Shown here: positions 21,874-33,028 of the stretch, one piece after another | Position numbering within the stretch: the first letter of the stretch is position 1 | Layout: every line of letters starts with the position of its first letter | From: Heracleum sosnowskyi | Lineage: Eukaryota > Streptophyta > Magnoliopsida > Apiales > Apiaceae | DNA: 64,000 nucleotides | Direction of reading: 5' to 3' | Assembly: GCA_030848705.1 (NCBI GenBank) | Contig: CM061237.1 | Location: 81,277,910-81,341,909 of the forward strand | Program-made: the position numbers and the translations under genes | Notes under the pieces: generated by a model | The model's input: only the letters and a program-made list of their open reading frames with translations | Databases searched by the model: none | Told to the model about the DNA's origin: nothing

Positions 21874-24800
21874 ATGGCTACAACAATGTTTATTGCTTCT
21901 GGGTTAGAATTTGTTCCTAACAATTACTCAGCTCCTTTAGCAAATGAGAACGCACCGGAGGCGTTTCATTTGATTCAGAGTTTCTTGTCAAACTCTGATA
22001 TCGGCACTGCTCTCACCGCACCATCGAAGCTGTCTGCGTCGCAAATAAGGACTTTTTGGCAGACAGGTACTTATGATGATGGAGGAGAGTCTGGATCTCC
22101 ATCTATCATTTTTGAGTTTCAAGGAGATGATTTTACTGTTACTCCTACTACTGTTCGTGATGCTTTGGGTCTTGAAGATTTCAATGCATTCACAACTGTT
22201 GGAGACTTTGAGTTAGTCAGAATGATGAGGGAGATAGGATACTCTGGACCTTTGACAAAGATAGGTCAACTCAAAAGGCCATTTTTGCGCAAGGAGTGGA
22301 GCTTCTTTTTCGATTGCATTACTCGGGCTTTTGGAAAGAAGTGCACGAATTGGGATGCGATTCCCACGGATAGTCTACAGATCGGGTATTCTCTTCTCTA
22401 TGGCAGTCAATTTGATGTTGCTAGATTAGTTTTAACTAATATTGGTGAGAAAATGCTAGAGAATAGAAATGTTGTTTACTTCTCTAGATTTTGTCAGTTA
22501 ATATTCAACTTTTGCTGTCCTAATGTTGAGATTGTAGAGGATGATGTTATTCTCTCATTTAAATTGCATAAACGCATATTTTCTGATCTCACTAACAAGG
22601 ATAACAAGAAAGGAGATGTTGGTGTGTTACTGTTGCCTGAGTCTGTGCAACAATTTATGGATAACTTACAACAACAACAGCTAGCAAACACTGAAGCTGG
22701 ACCTTCTGTGTCTCAACCACAAAGGTCACAAAAATCTAAAGTAAGGGTTGTTAAGTCTGTCAGGATAAACTCTGAAGCTGGGGCATCAAATGCTGATGAT
22801 ATGCCTCAGAAGAGAAGAATGAAGAAAAGAAGAGCCAATAGGGCAAAGTCTGATCTTGTTGATAAAGAGACTGAAACTGATGAAGAAACTCTTCATCAGA
22901 GAAAGAGAAGATTGGTAGCAGCACATCTGTTTGGTGCTAAGAATATCTCTTCCAATGTTGTTGATGATCTTGAGATTCCAGATGATGAAGCTGTTCCTGA
23001 GGACAGAGTTTTTATGGAGACTGTTTTTCAAGATGAAGCTCCTACATCAAATGCTGATGATGTAGTTAAGAAAGCTGCACCTGAAGATGCAGATGAAGCT
23101 CCTGAAATTCTTGTTCAGGAGGCTACAGAAAATGTTGAGGCTGAGATTTTTGAGCCACAGGGATGTGATATGGATTTTGAAGCTCACAACTCTGTAAACT
23201 CTGATCATCTTGAAGTTTTTGATGAAACAGAGGGTGTGGAAGCTGATCAAGACACAGTTATTCTTGAAGATTCTTTGGCTACCCACACAGAGATTCTATC
23301 TGTTACTCACCAGGTAATTGAAGAGGGTGAGGAAGTTGATCAGACTTTAGCTGCTATAGAAACTGTTGCTAAAAATCCTGATGTTGCTGATAAGGATGCA
23401 ACAGAGACTGTTCCTGTTGAAGCAGAGTTTGTTGTAAACTCTGAGGATGTTATTGTTCTTGCAGCTCTACAACAATCTGTTGTTGAGATTGTAACTAAAG
23501 AAGCAGAGTTCCTGCATACTGCAAACTCTGAGATTCCAGAACCTGATGCTGAGAATATTCCTGCAGAGAATACAGCAGAGAATGATAATGATAATGATAG
23601 TTCTGATCATTCTCAAGAGGAGTTTTTTGAGAGTCAAGCAAACTCTGATGAGCTAAGAGAGGTCAATCGAGCTACAGCTGAGCATTTTCAAGATATGTAC
23701 TACAATAGATGGGTTGCTGCGGATTGTATCTTTTCAGCACAGAGGGCTGCTGATTTTCTTGGAGATTCTGTGAAGACAATTTCAAGTCCTGATATTCTTA
23801 CAAGTCTGAAGGCTACTGTGATTCAAATTAAATCTCTCCACAACAGATTTGATGAGTCTCATAAGGAAGTCACTGCTTTGAGGAATGAAGTTGGTCTGAG
23901 AGATCTCACTCTGAAGAATGATAGGACTTACTACAATTCCATGTTTAAGAAGCAAGCTAAGGACTCTGATGACATTCAGAAGAGGCTTGGGAAAGTTGAG
24001 GACAACCAGACTGCTATGTCTGCCCAACTGACATCAATTTCTAATGCTATTGAGTTGTTGACATCAGTACTACTTTCTGATGATATCAAAAAGGAGGAGA
24101 GTGTACCAAGTGACAAATGCAAAGACACTCAAACTCTGAGACGGAGGGATGATGGTAATGATGGTGGAAACAAGGGAGGGGATGGAAAGAGCTTAAGATC
24201 AAATGATGATAGAAGACTACTTTCAAGAAGATCAAACTCTGATAAAAGATCAAACTCTGGAAAGGGACATATAAACTCTGCCAGTGGTTCAAGATACAAA
24301 AGTTTGATAATCTCTGATAAGCCATCTACTGATGAGGAAATTGCTGCTAAGATGTTTATGGCAGAACATGGAAAAGGTATTTCAATTGAAGATATCCAAG
24401 CTGAAGAGCAAATGCTTGCTGAGGAACACAAGAAGAATGTTGAAGCTGGAATCTACAAACAGAAGGTTATCAAGGCTCCAAGGAGAAAAGAAAAAGGAAT
24501 TGTTATCAAAGAGAATGTAAACTCTGATCAGAGTTTACAATACTCAAGGAGGCCTAGTGGTTCAAATGCTGATAAAGGTAAAGGCGTGATGATTGAAGAG
24601 CCTAACCTGAAAAAGAAGAATTATTCAACCTCTGACATTGCTCAAGTTGAAACAAGATTAGCTAAATCAACCTCTGACGCTGCTCAAGTTGATGTTTCTA
24701 CTAAAGTTATGACAATCTCTGACGTTGCTCAAGTTGTACAGAAATCTACACAACTTCCAGGATTCAGCAAACCTAAAATTCTTGAAGAATTAAAGCTTGA

Positions 24801-25518
24801 AGCTGTGAATTTCTCAGAAACCAGAACTGTATTGGGAAAAGAAGCTTTTGATAAATCTGGACTGGGATCACACAGAGAGAGAAGAACAAATAACAGATCT
24901 CAAGATAACTTTTCACTGGCAGAACCTGGTATTGGGGTTATACAAGAATACCTTGATAAGTTAGAATCTGTTCAGTTGATTTTTCACAGAATATTGAAGA
25001 AGCAGTTTTTGTTATACTTCATGAGTGATGGAAGAGTTTATAAAGTTGGAGAATCTGATGTTAATCTCAAATCATGGGAAGAACTGGAATATGTGCTTTA
25101 TCTTCTAAAAGTCAAAAACAGACATACTCATGATGTTGCTCAAGTTTTGAGAGAAAAGATGCTGAGATCTAAAGCTATGCTTGGAGGAGGAGTATCAAGT
25201 GTTTATATTCCAAAGTATAGGGATCATACTGGAAAGTTAGTGGAGATGAAGAGAAACAGTGCTAGATTTAAAACAGCACTTGGAACAAAAGTTTTAGAAT
25301 TCAACTTAGAGTCAGACAAAGCTCATTACATTCGGCTAGGAAATGATATGAGAAGAAACAGCATATATTCTCTAAGAGCTGCTATCTACCAAACGGGGGA
25401 GAGTGATTCAGAACTTAAAGAGCTAAAAGAGATTATGGTGGATGAGCTAGAGAAGGCTGAAAGAAGACTGCTGATTGATTATCTCAGGACAGTACCTGAT
25501 ATTGAAGAAGTCAAGTAA
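21874..25518 (+). CDS. ORF3 of element B, large extra protein of unknown function
   Basis: 1214 residues, intact, starting at the ATG in CTAATGGCTACAACAATG. The N-terminal 215 residues are related to ORF3 of A and C: FL at 37, FW at 61, RKEWSFFFD at 139-147, and VYFSRF at 201-206. The middle (about 290-560) is very acidic with repeated NSD/NSE and DDE-type words. Residues about 580-760 look coiled-coil. A Lys/Ser/Asp-rich stretch follows, then a more ordered C-terminal part (about 1010-1214) with similarity to the C-termini in C and D. There is no signal peptide or membrane segment. From memory, predicted proteins of this type occur in Copia elements of Asteraceae, sometimes labelled synaptobrevin/longin-like, a label I would not trust. 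Roles could include regulation, DNA or chromatin binding, or a structural part; none is shown. Confidence 0.9.
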   Translation: MATTMFIASGLEFVPNNYSAPLANENAPEAFHLIQSFLSNSDIGTALTAPSKLSASQIRTFWQTGTYDDGGESGSPSIIFEFQGDDFTVTPTTVRDALGLEDFNAFTTVGDFELVRMMREIGYSGPLTKIGQLKRPFLRKEWSFFFDCITRAFGKKCTNWDAIPTDSLQIGYSLLYGSQFDVARLVLTNIGEKMLENRNVVYFSRFCQLIFNFCCPNVEIVEDDVILSFKLHKRIFSDLTNKDNKKGDVGVLLLPESVQQFMDNLQQQQLANTEAGPSVSQPQRSQKSKVRVVKSVRINSEAGASNADDMPQKRRMKKRRANRAKSDLVDKETETDEETLHQRKRRLVAAHLFGAKNISSNVVDDLEIPDDEAVPEDRVFMETVFQDEAPTSNADDVVKKAAPEDADEAPEILVQEATENVEAEIFEPQGCDMDFEAHNSVNSDHLEVFDETEGVEADQDTVILEDSLATHTEILSVTHQVIEEGEEVDQTLAAIETVAKNPDVADKDATETVPVEAEFVVNSEDVIVLAALQQSVVEIVTKEAEFLHTANSEIPEPDAENIPAENTAENDNDNDSSDHSQEEFFESQANSDELREVNRATAEHFQDMYYNRWVAADCIFSAQRAADFLGDSVKTISSPDILTSLKATVIQIKSLHNRFDESHKEVTALRNEVGLRDLTLKNDRTYYNSMFKKQAKDSDDIQKRLGKVEDNQTAMSAQLTSISNAIELLTSVLLSDDIKKEESVPSDKCKDTQTLRRRDDGNDGGNKGGDGKSLRSNDDRRLLSRRSNSDKRSNSGKGHINSASGSRYKSLIISDKPSTDEEIAAKMFMAEHGKGISIEDIQAEEQMLAEEHKKNVEAGIYKQKVIKAPRRKEKGIVIKENVNSDQSLQYSRRPSGSNADKGKGVMIEEPNLKKKNYSTSDIAQVETRLAKSTSDAAQVDVSTKVMTISDVAQVVQKSTQLPGFSKPKILEELKLEAVNFSETRTVLGKEAFDKSGLGSHRERRTNNRSQDNFSLAEPGIGVIQEYLDKLESVQLIFHRILKKQFLLYFMSDGRVYKVGESDVNLKSWEELEYVLYLLKVKNRHTHDVAQVLREKMLRSKAMLGGGVSSVYIPKYRDHTGKLVEMKRNSARFKTALGTKVLEFNLESDKAHYIRLGNDMRRNSIYSLRAAIYQTGESDSELKELKEIMVDELEKAERRLLIDYLRTVPDIEEVK
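24516..24539. repeat. 24-bp perfect palindrome within B ORF3
   Basis: TGTAAACTCTGA is followed immediately by its exact reverse complement. It joins two copies of the element's AACTCTGA motif head to head within coding sequence. Confidence 0.95.
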
Positions 25519-25670
25519 AGTCTGACTGTAAGTTTTTATGTTTTCTGTTCTAAGTTAAATTTAAACTCTGTTTTAAAATTAAACTCTGACATATTTTAAA
25601 CACTGCATTTGTTATATGTTTTGACATCATCAATTATCTTTTTAACTTGTACATTTTAATATGAACAAGT

Positions 25671-25680
25671 TGGGGGAGAT
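25671..25680 (+). other. Polypurine tract of element B
   Basis: TGGGGGAGAT stands directly before the 3' LTR start TGTTAGAT. The 25519-25670 stretch is 3' UTR and contains two more AAACTCTG copies. Confidence 0.9.
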
Positions 25681-26223
25681 TGTTAGATATAATTGCTGAC
25701 GTTTGTTCATCAGTGTTTAAGTACCAAGTACATATCAGAGTTTATCTAGAAGTCAGTCAGAGTTTGATAAAGTCTGACTGGGTGAAGAGTTTACATGGAA
25801 GCCGGTCAGAGTTTGTTAAAGTCTGACAGGGTGATAGTTGACTTAGCTGTCGGTGCAAAGATAAAGATTCTAGAAGCAATATATTCTGAAGATGGAAAGA
25901 AGCAGAATATATTGATACAGCTAAGGAGACTGGACAGAAGACTGAAGCAATCCTTAATTGATAATAATTGTATAGCTAATTTATAGGAGTATCAATTAGA
26001 TAAGGATTGTATGTAGCTGTGTACTATATAAACACAGATAGGTTATCCCTAGAAGGGAAGCGAACATAGAATTATTATTCTTGTAACCTAGTAGCTCTTT
26101 GTGATTCATTAACATCACTAAGAGAGAAACTGTTAATATAATTACAGTTTGTTGTTTTATAAAAGAGTTCTTGATTGTTATTCTCATATACATACTTGAT
26201 TATATTGTGTAATCGGCCTAACA
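25681..26223 (+). repeat. 3' LTR of element B
   Basis: 543 bp, matching 14199-14741 with two differences seen by eye. It is followed by the TSD gatac. Confidence 0.95.
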
Positions 26224-28911
26224 GATACCTTTGCATTCTCCTCCTCTCTTCTCTTCAAATCAGCCTTTTGTCTCACCAACTCAGCTTCAAAGGCAGGATC
26301 CACTTCAGGTTCATCTTCCCAGTCAGCATAATCAGCCTCTCCTTCAACCTCCACATCACCAAAGATATCTTCAGGGTTTTCATCAGATTCAGTACAGTCA
26401 AAATCTCCCTGTTCACCTTGGTAGTAGTCAACATCAGAAAAAGTTAACTTCTGCTTCCCTTTGTCCTTTACAGAACCAGAACCTCCAGCTTCTCCTCCTT
26501 GATCTTCTCCTCCTTGTATCTCCTCCTCCTTATTCTCCCCCTTAGTTGAGGAATCCTCTAAAGATTTAACTTTATCAGTTTTAGGATCCTCCTCTTTACT
26601 TCCTCTTTCTCCTTCTCCATCCTTGTCATCATTACCCCCTTCATCATCATCACCCTCAAAGAATTTCTTCTGTTCAGCATTGGGTTGATGTCAGACCTTG
26701 ATCATGGTATACAGATGTTTCATGCCTTCATTCAGATGTTGCATCCCTCCTTCAATCTTGGTAAATCTCTCATCATTAAAGTACTGATTTTCATCAATAG
26801 TATCTTGAAAGGAGTCTACCTTAGTTGAAATAATAGGAATCTGTTTGATAGCCTCCCTGATCTCAGCATTAGAAACCAGAAGCTCTGACATATCCGAAGC
26901 CACTAACACCTGTGATTCTTGAACAGCATTCAGGGACCAATGTGACCTTCACTCCCTGTATCTCATCTCTAAGATGACTCAGCTGATTATTTACAGAGGT
27001 GGAAGAAGAAGAACGTTCATCCACTTATGCCTTGAGAAAATCTTTTTCAGCCTGGGACTCTTGTAGTTGTTTCTGCAGACTAGCTATTTGAGCCAATAAG
27101 GAAGCAGTGTATGTGTCCTTGTGTGCACTCATCTCAATTTCTCTAGATGGTGTTTCACTCACCTCACGTGCTTGTGTATCGCTCTGTGTTTTACTAACCA
27201 CTAGCTGTCTATCCAGATTTGGATTTGAAGTACCTGCAATAGAAATCACCATAGCCCCTTCTTGAGAGGTCACTGGTGGTGCAATGGGAGTTCGCGAATC
27301 CCAATCCATGGTAAAGTCCAGAAATTCATCAGAAATTGAAAACTGAATTGCTTCAGGTATGGACTTACCATGTTGCCCTTCACTTTCTCCAGTTAAAACT
27401 GCGAGTGAAGAATCCCTTAGGGGAGCCAGAGATGTTCCCTCTGGGAGGGGAGAAAATGATTCTATTATTGTGGGCGAAGAACCAGATTTTCCCTCTGAAG
27501 CCTGTGAAGGCTCTTCTACCGTGACAATGGTAGGTACTGTTTCACCAATTATTCCTATGTGCTCTCCTCTCTGAGTGTCATGTTCATGAGTCTCTACTAT
27601 TGTTTCAGAAGTGTTTGCTCCCATTGTGATTAATGGGAGAGTGCTTGACTCTGTACAGAATGCCATGGCCTGATGGCGAATTTCAATAGATTCATCCTGT
27701 TGAGAGGATGTTTCTAGTAACTGTTCATTGGCCTTTTGAAAATCCATATCCTTTTGGGAGGATACAGACTGGCTAACAGATGCCTCAAGGAGTGTTCTTC
27801 TCTTCTTTAGTGGTGGAGGCAGAGCTGTGGGATCACTCACATTAGAATCTACTCCAGCTTGTTCTATCAATCTTGTTGTAGCTGATTGTTCTAGGGGAGC
27901 GGTCAATGGATTTGACTCTGTGTATGGCTCTATGACCGGGGACAAAGATTGTGGTTCTACAATCCCTTGGTCAATCCTAAGAACCTCTTGGGTTAGTGGA
28001 GTAGCTGAGAGAGGATATATTACCTGAAGTGCCATGGTGTTAGGGGGCACCATTGAAGTTCCTGCTGACGAGGATCCAACCACTGGATGTTCAATAAAGA
28101 GTAGAGGTAACTGTGGTTGCAGAATCCTTCTCAGATATGATTGTGGAACTACGGGTCTCCTTCCAGACTTGGAACTTGTGGACAAAGTTGAATATATGAG
28201 AGAATTAGTGTGTGCGGGGACTTGAAAAGGAGTGTTTTGAAAAAGTGTTTTATGTTCATCAGAAAGAACATGATTCAACACTAGAGAAAGGAAACGAGAA
28301 TAAAAACATTTAACTTTCTTTCCAGTTTGAATATCTCTAGTGTAATTGAAAATCCTCCTTATCAAGAGATCCCACACAAGAGTTCCTATGTCCAATCTCA
28401 GGTTGAAAACAGCAGCATAGGCAATGTTTTGAAGGACAGAAGTTATGACTTGAAAGTTGTTTTTGGTAGAATTACTAAAAACTTTGGCTAGACAGTCAAA
28501 GAACAAATCCCACTCACATGCTAGATTACCCTTATTCAGACGAGGAAGAACAATATTTCCTTGGTAATCAATACTAGAGAAAAATTGAACTAACTCGTTA
28601 TCAGTAGGGAATCTAACAAAATTATTAAGGGGAAAATGAAGTACTTGACAAAAGATCTCCTTAGTTACTGTGTACTGATGATCAGAAATATTGAATGTAA
28701 AAGATCGCATATCTTCAGCAACAACAGCAGTTAAGCATAATAGACGAAGGGGTTCAATCTTTAAATCAACAGAAGCAGTGATAGCATAGCTAACAATTGA
28801 TTGTTCATTTAAAAAATGAATCCACGGCCTAAAACGTTCAACAGAACACTTAAGGGGATCAAAATAGCCAACGTAATTATTAAAACGTTCAACAACAAAC
28901 TCAGCAGCCAT
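26224..28911 (-). pseudogene. ORF3 of element C, N-terminal and middle part
   Basis: It starts at the ATG ending at 28911. Residues 25-210 form the same module as in A and B: FL at 33, CEWDLFFD at 132-139, and KCFYSRFL at 201-208. A Ser/Thr/Pro/Glu-rich middle follows. The frame is broken by a TAA at 27025-27027, a frameshift at about 26910-26950, and a TGA at 26691-26693. After that the acidic segment (FFEGDDDEGG onward) is open to the B insertion at 26223, and the protein continues at 14198-13377. The full ancestral protein would be about 1170 residues, close to B. Plus-strand open frames at 26231-26545 are antisense shadows. Confidence 0.85.
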
Positions 28912-29753
28912 TTGAAAATAAATAATAAAATAAAAATATTACTAGAATAAAACAGCAATTAATAATAATAGTAATCAGAAAAGAAATAAAATCCCAAGTA
29001 ATTCACAAGAAAAATTTGCAATAGTTCGTTGTTCTAGGAATAAAACACAAACTAGAGCAAAGTTAACTAAGTAAAAACTTGAGTTAGAAAGGAATGAAAA
29101 GAAAAAGAACCTTAGATGACCTGGTATTTATAGAGGAGGGTTCTGCTGAGCTCGGTATGACCTAAAGGGAGGTCATACCGAGTTTTTGTATCAGGTCATA
29201 CCGAGTATTCTACAGGTCATACCGAGAAAACTGAAATAAAAACTGAAAAATACTAAATAAAAATAAAATAAAAAACCAGTATGACCTCTAAGATAGGTCA
29301 TAGCGAGTTTAAAACTGACCTGTGAGTTCTAATAAACAAACAAAATTCCAATATGACCAAACTAAAGGGTCATACCGAATTATATGCAAACAGAAGCAGC
29401 AGAAACAGACAATATTCACATAACATTTTATAAAACCTGAAACCTACTGCATAAAATATATGAAAGAACAAACAACAACAAAAAAACTACTATAAACCTG
29501 CAGAAAAATATGAACAACAATATTTACAATCTGAAAAATATCTAAATAATTCTAAATAAATATATTTTCAATAAAAATACATTTCTCCACTTTAAAAAAT
29601 ATGAGAAAAATATTTTTAAAGAAAATAAAATATTCAGAGATATTTAAATACACAAGCATGTAACATTAAATTAAATGAGAATTAGCAGAGAATATCATTT
29701 AAATGACAAGAGAAAATGAAATTATTGAAAGAACAAATATGACAGAGATATTG
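28912..29753 (-). other. Pol-ORF3 spacer of element C
   Basis: No gene is seen. It holds at least six copies of GGTCATACCGAG or TATGACC at 29118-29380, the same word as in the LTR of C. The remainder is A-rich and has long AT stretches. Confidence 0.8.
29151..29182. repeat. Perfect 12-bp inverted repeat in the C spacer
   Basis: CTCGGTATGACC, an 8-nt loop (TAAAGGGA), then GGTCATACCGAG. Two further GGTCATACCGAG copies follow at about 29194 and 29215. It could fold as RNA or act as paired binding sites. Confidence 0.9.
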
Positions 29754-32700
29754 TTAATCACTAAGACTGTTTAACATACCCAATTTACCAACTAACTTGA
29801 TAAATGTGGATTCGTCAACAGATTTAGTGAATATATCTGCAGTTTGTTCTTCTGTGGGTACAAAATGTAACTCCACAGTTCCATTCATGACATGCTCTCT
29901 GATAAAATGATACCTGATATCAATGTGCTTCGTTCTCGAGTGCTGCACAGGGTTGTTGGAGATTGCTATGGCACTTGTGTTATCACAAAATATGGGAATT
30001 TTGTCTAATGCAAAGCCATAGTCCTTTAATTGATTCCTTATCCATAAGATCTGAGCACAACAGCTTCCAGCAGCAATATATTCAGCTTCTGCTGTTGAAT
30101 TGGAAACTGTTTGCTGTTTCTTGCTATACCAGGAAATCAACCTACCTCCTAGGAATTGACAACTCCCTGAGGTACTCTTTCTATCCACAACACTACCTGC
30201 ATAATCAGAATCTGTATATCCAACAAGATTAAAACCAGAATCTTTAGGGTACCAGATACCTAGATTAGGTGTACCCTTAAGATATCTCAAGATTCTTTTC
30301 ACAGCAACGAGATGTACATCTCTATGGTCCGCTTGGAACCTTGCACACAAGCATGTAGCATACATAATATCCGGTCTACTTGCAGTAAGATAGAGTAAGG
30401 AGCCAATCATACCTCTGTAGCTTGTAACATCTACCTTGATAGATTTGTCAGAAGCTCCAAGTTTGATGGCTGTTGAAGATGGAGTCCTTGCTGATGCTGA
30501 ATCCTCCATATGATACTTCTTGAGGAGTTCTTTGAGATACTTGGATTGACAAATAAATATACCATTTGACCTTTGACTTACTTGTAATCCAAGAAAGAAC
30601 TTCAGCTCACCCATCATACTCATTTCAAACTTACTCTGCATAAGCTCAGCAAATCTCTTACAGAGATTATCATTAGTAGACCCAAATATGATGTCATCCA
30701 CATAGACTTGGACTAATATCATATCATTTTTGTGTTTCTTTGAAAAAAGAGTTTTGTCTATGATACCTTTAACAAAACCATTTTCTAAAAGAAAACCAGA
30801 GAGAGTGTCATACCATTTTCTTGGGGCTTGTTTGAGACCATAGATAGCCTTGAAGAGAAAGTACACAAAGTCCAGCAGCTCCTGATTTTCAAAGCCAGGG
30901 GGCTGTTCCACATACACTTCTTCATCAAGTTCACCATTCAGGAATGCACTCTTAACATCCATTTGATAGACTTTAAAATTGGAATAAGCAGCAAATGCTA
31001 AGAACATCCTGATGGCCTCAAGTCTAGCCACTGGTGCATAGGTTTCATCATAGTCAATGCCTTCAGCTTGAGAATACCCTTGTGCAACCAGTCTTGCCTT
31101 GTTCCTTGTAACAATGCCTTCCTCATCTAGCTTGTTCCTGTATACCCATCTTGTACCAACTACTTTCTTGTTCTTTGGCCTGGGTACCAGCTTCCAGACT
31201 TGTTGTTGTTCAAATTGATTGAGTTCATCTTGCATAGCAATCACCCAATCTGGATCAGTCAGTGCTTCCTCAGTTTTCTTTGGCTCCATTTTAGATAGAA
31301 ATGCTGAGAAAAGACATTCATTCTGAGAAGCTCTTCTAGTTTTAACTCCAACATCTGGATCACCAATGATCAGCTCAAAAGGATGAGCTCTATTCCAAAC
31401 AGTCTGTCTTGGAAGATTTGATCTTGATGATTCACCTTGAAATTCACTTTGATGTTGTGAGTGACTAGCTGATCCTTCATTTGCTCCCCCTGAGTTGTTG
31501 CTTGATTGCCTTGATGATTCTTCTCCAGTGTTGGTAGTATCTCCATTGTTACCAGTGTTTCCACCACCATCACCATGATCATTATCATCATTATTATTAT
31601 CATCACCAGCAATAACTTCAGGTGGGGCTTCATCATCTGATTCTGAGTCTGGAAAGTTATCAAACTTCAGCTTTCAGATGAGTCTTCTTTTTGGATACTG
31701 GGGAACTTAGTGTCATCAAAAGTAACATTGACACTTTCCTTTACTGTGTGACTGCCAACCACGTAGACCCTGTAAGATCTTTTGGAATATCCAACAAAAA
31801 TAGCTTCTTGTGCCTTTGCATCAAACTTGCCACGTTTAACATTGTCATCTATAAGCACAAAGCATTTTGCTCCAAATACATGAAAGTACTTGACAGTTGG
31901 TTTCTTGTTGTTCATGATCTCATACGGAGTCTTTATTAAGTCCTTATTGATTAAAGTTCGATTCTGAGTATAACAAGCTGTATTCGCTGCTTCAGCCCAA
32001 AAGTACGTTGGAAGTTTGGACTCACTTAGCATAGTCCTAGCTGCTTCAATCAATGTACGATTCTTTCTTTCCACTACTCCATTTTGTTGAGGAGTTCTAG
32101 GGGCAGAATACTGTCTTGTTATTCCTTTATCAGCACAAAAGTCATTTAGAATGGCATTTTTGAATTCAGTACCATTATCTGACCTTATGGCTCTAACAGG
32201 GAATCTAGAATCCAGCTCAATCAACTTTATGTGGCCAATCACCAGGTATGGGGTCTCATCCTTGGAATGTAGGAACAAAACCCATGTAAATTTAGAAAAG
32301 TCATCAACAATCACAAGTGCATATTGTTTCTTTGACATGGACATCACATTAACTGGACCAAACAAATCCATGTGCAGTAGCTGAAGTGGTTCAGTTATTG
32401 ATGATGTGTCAGTGCCCTTGTGAGAAGCTTTCTTTGACTTTCCTTTCTGACATGCCTCACACAGTCCTTCCTGTGTAAATTCCATCTGAGGCAAACCTCT
32501 AACCAATTCTCTCTTGACTAAAGAGTTCATGGTTTTGAAGTTAAGGTGAGACATCTTCTTGTGCCATAGCCAACTATCATCTGATGAAGCTTTAGCATAA
32601 AAACAATTAACTTCATCTTTGAATCCCGAGTTCAGATCAGCTATGAACAAGTCACCTTTCCTTACTCCTTGAAGAGCAGGCTTTCCATTCTTCTTGTGAG

Positions 32701-33028
32701 TGATCTGACACTTCTCTCTTTCAAAGGAAACAACATATCCTCTGTCACAGAACTGACTGATGCTGAGAAGATTGAACGTCAGACCTTCCACAAATGAAAC
32801 ATCATCAATGATAACATCTCCGTACTTCAAACAGCCATATCCTTTCGTAATACCCTTGCTGTTATCTCCAAAGGTAACTACTGGGCCAGCTTTCACAACC
32901 ACATCTGATAGCAGGGCTCTATCTCCGGTCATATGCCTTGAACAGCCACTGTCAAGAATCCACATAACACGGTTTACCTGTTTAACTCCCTGCAATATCA
33001 GATTGATTAGTCCTTCCTCGGAGCCCAA
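29754..33028 (-). pseudogene. pol: Pol of element C (one frameshift)
   Basis: The protease motif WILDSGCSRHMTG, the pre-integrase site HKKMSH...LCEAC, and the integrase motifs HMDLFGP, RSDNGTEF and QQNGVVERKNR are all in the first open segment (33028-31667). A one-base shift near 31667-31675 ends this frame with TGA. The original frame continues through an Asp/Asn-rich linker into RT and RNase H (open to 29754): KARLVAQGYSQAEGIDYDET, QMDVKSAFLNG, YVDDIIFGS, SDYAGS, AEAEY, DNTSA and HIDIRYHFIRE. The end overlaps no other gene. As in A and B, the frame opens beside TTGCAGGG right after the gag stop. The first in-frame ATG lies just before the protease motif. Confidence 0.9.
32998..33008 (-). 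promoter_or_regulatory. Candidate 3' splice site at the gag-pol boundary of C
   Basis: On the minus strand ATATTGCAGGG follows the gag TAA by about 10 nt, matching the arrangement in A and B. Confidence 0.35.

Larger units (their letters stand above)
14199..26223 (+). mobile_element. Copia element B (SIRE-like, with ORF3), nearly intact
   Basis: This element is 12,025 bp, with 543-bp LTRs and the TSD gatac at 14194-14198 and 26224-26228, inserted in ORF3 of element C in the opposite orientation. The LTRs differ at two positions by eye (about 14245 against 25727, and 14370 against 25852). The order is LTR, primer-binding site, gag, pol, spacer, ORF3, polypurine tract, LTR. Pol and ORF3 are open throughout, and gag has one late TGA. 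It is the best-preserved ORF3-bearing copy in the window. The motif AACTCTGA (or its complement) is spread through the whole element. Confidence 0.94.

Noticed and set aside
26231..26545. Plus-strand open frames rich in Leu/Gln/Pro
   Set aside because: They are antisense to the acidic segment of C ORF3, whose minus-strand frame continues the protein on both sides.
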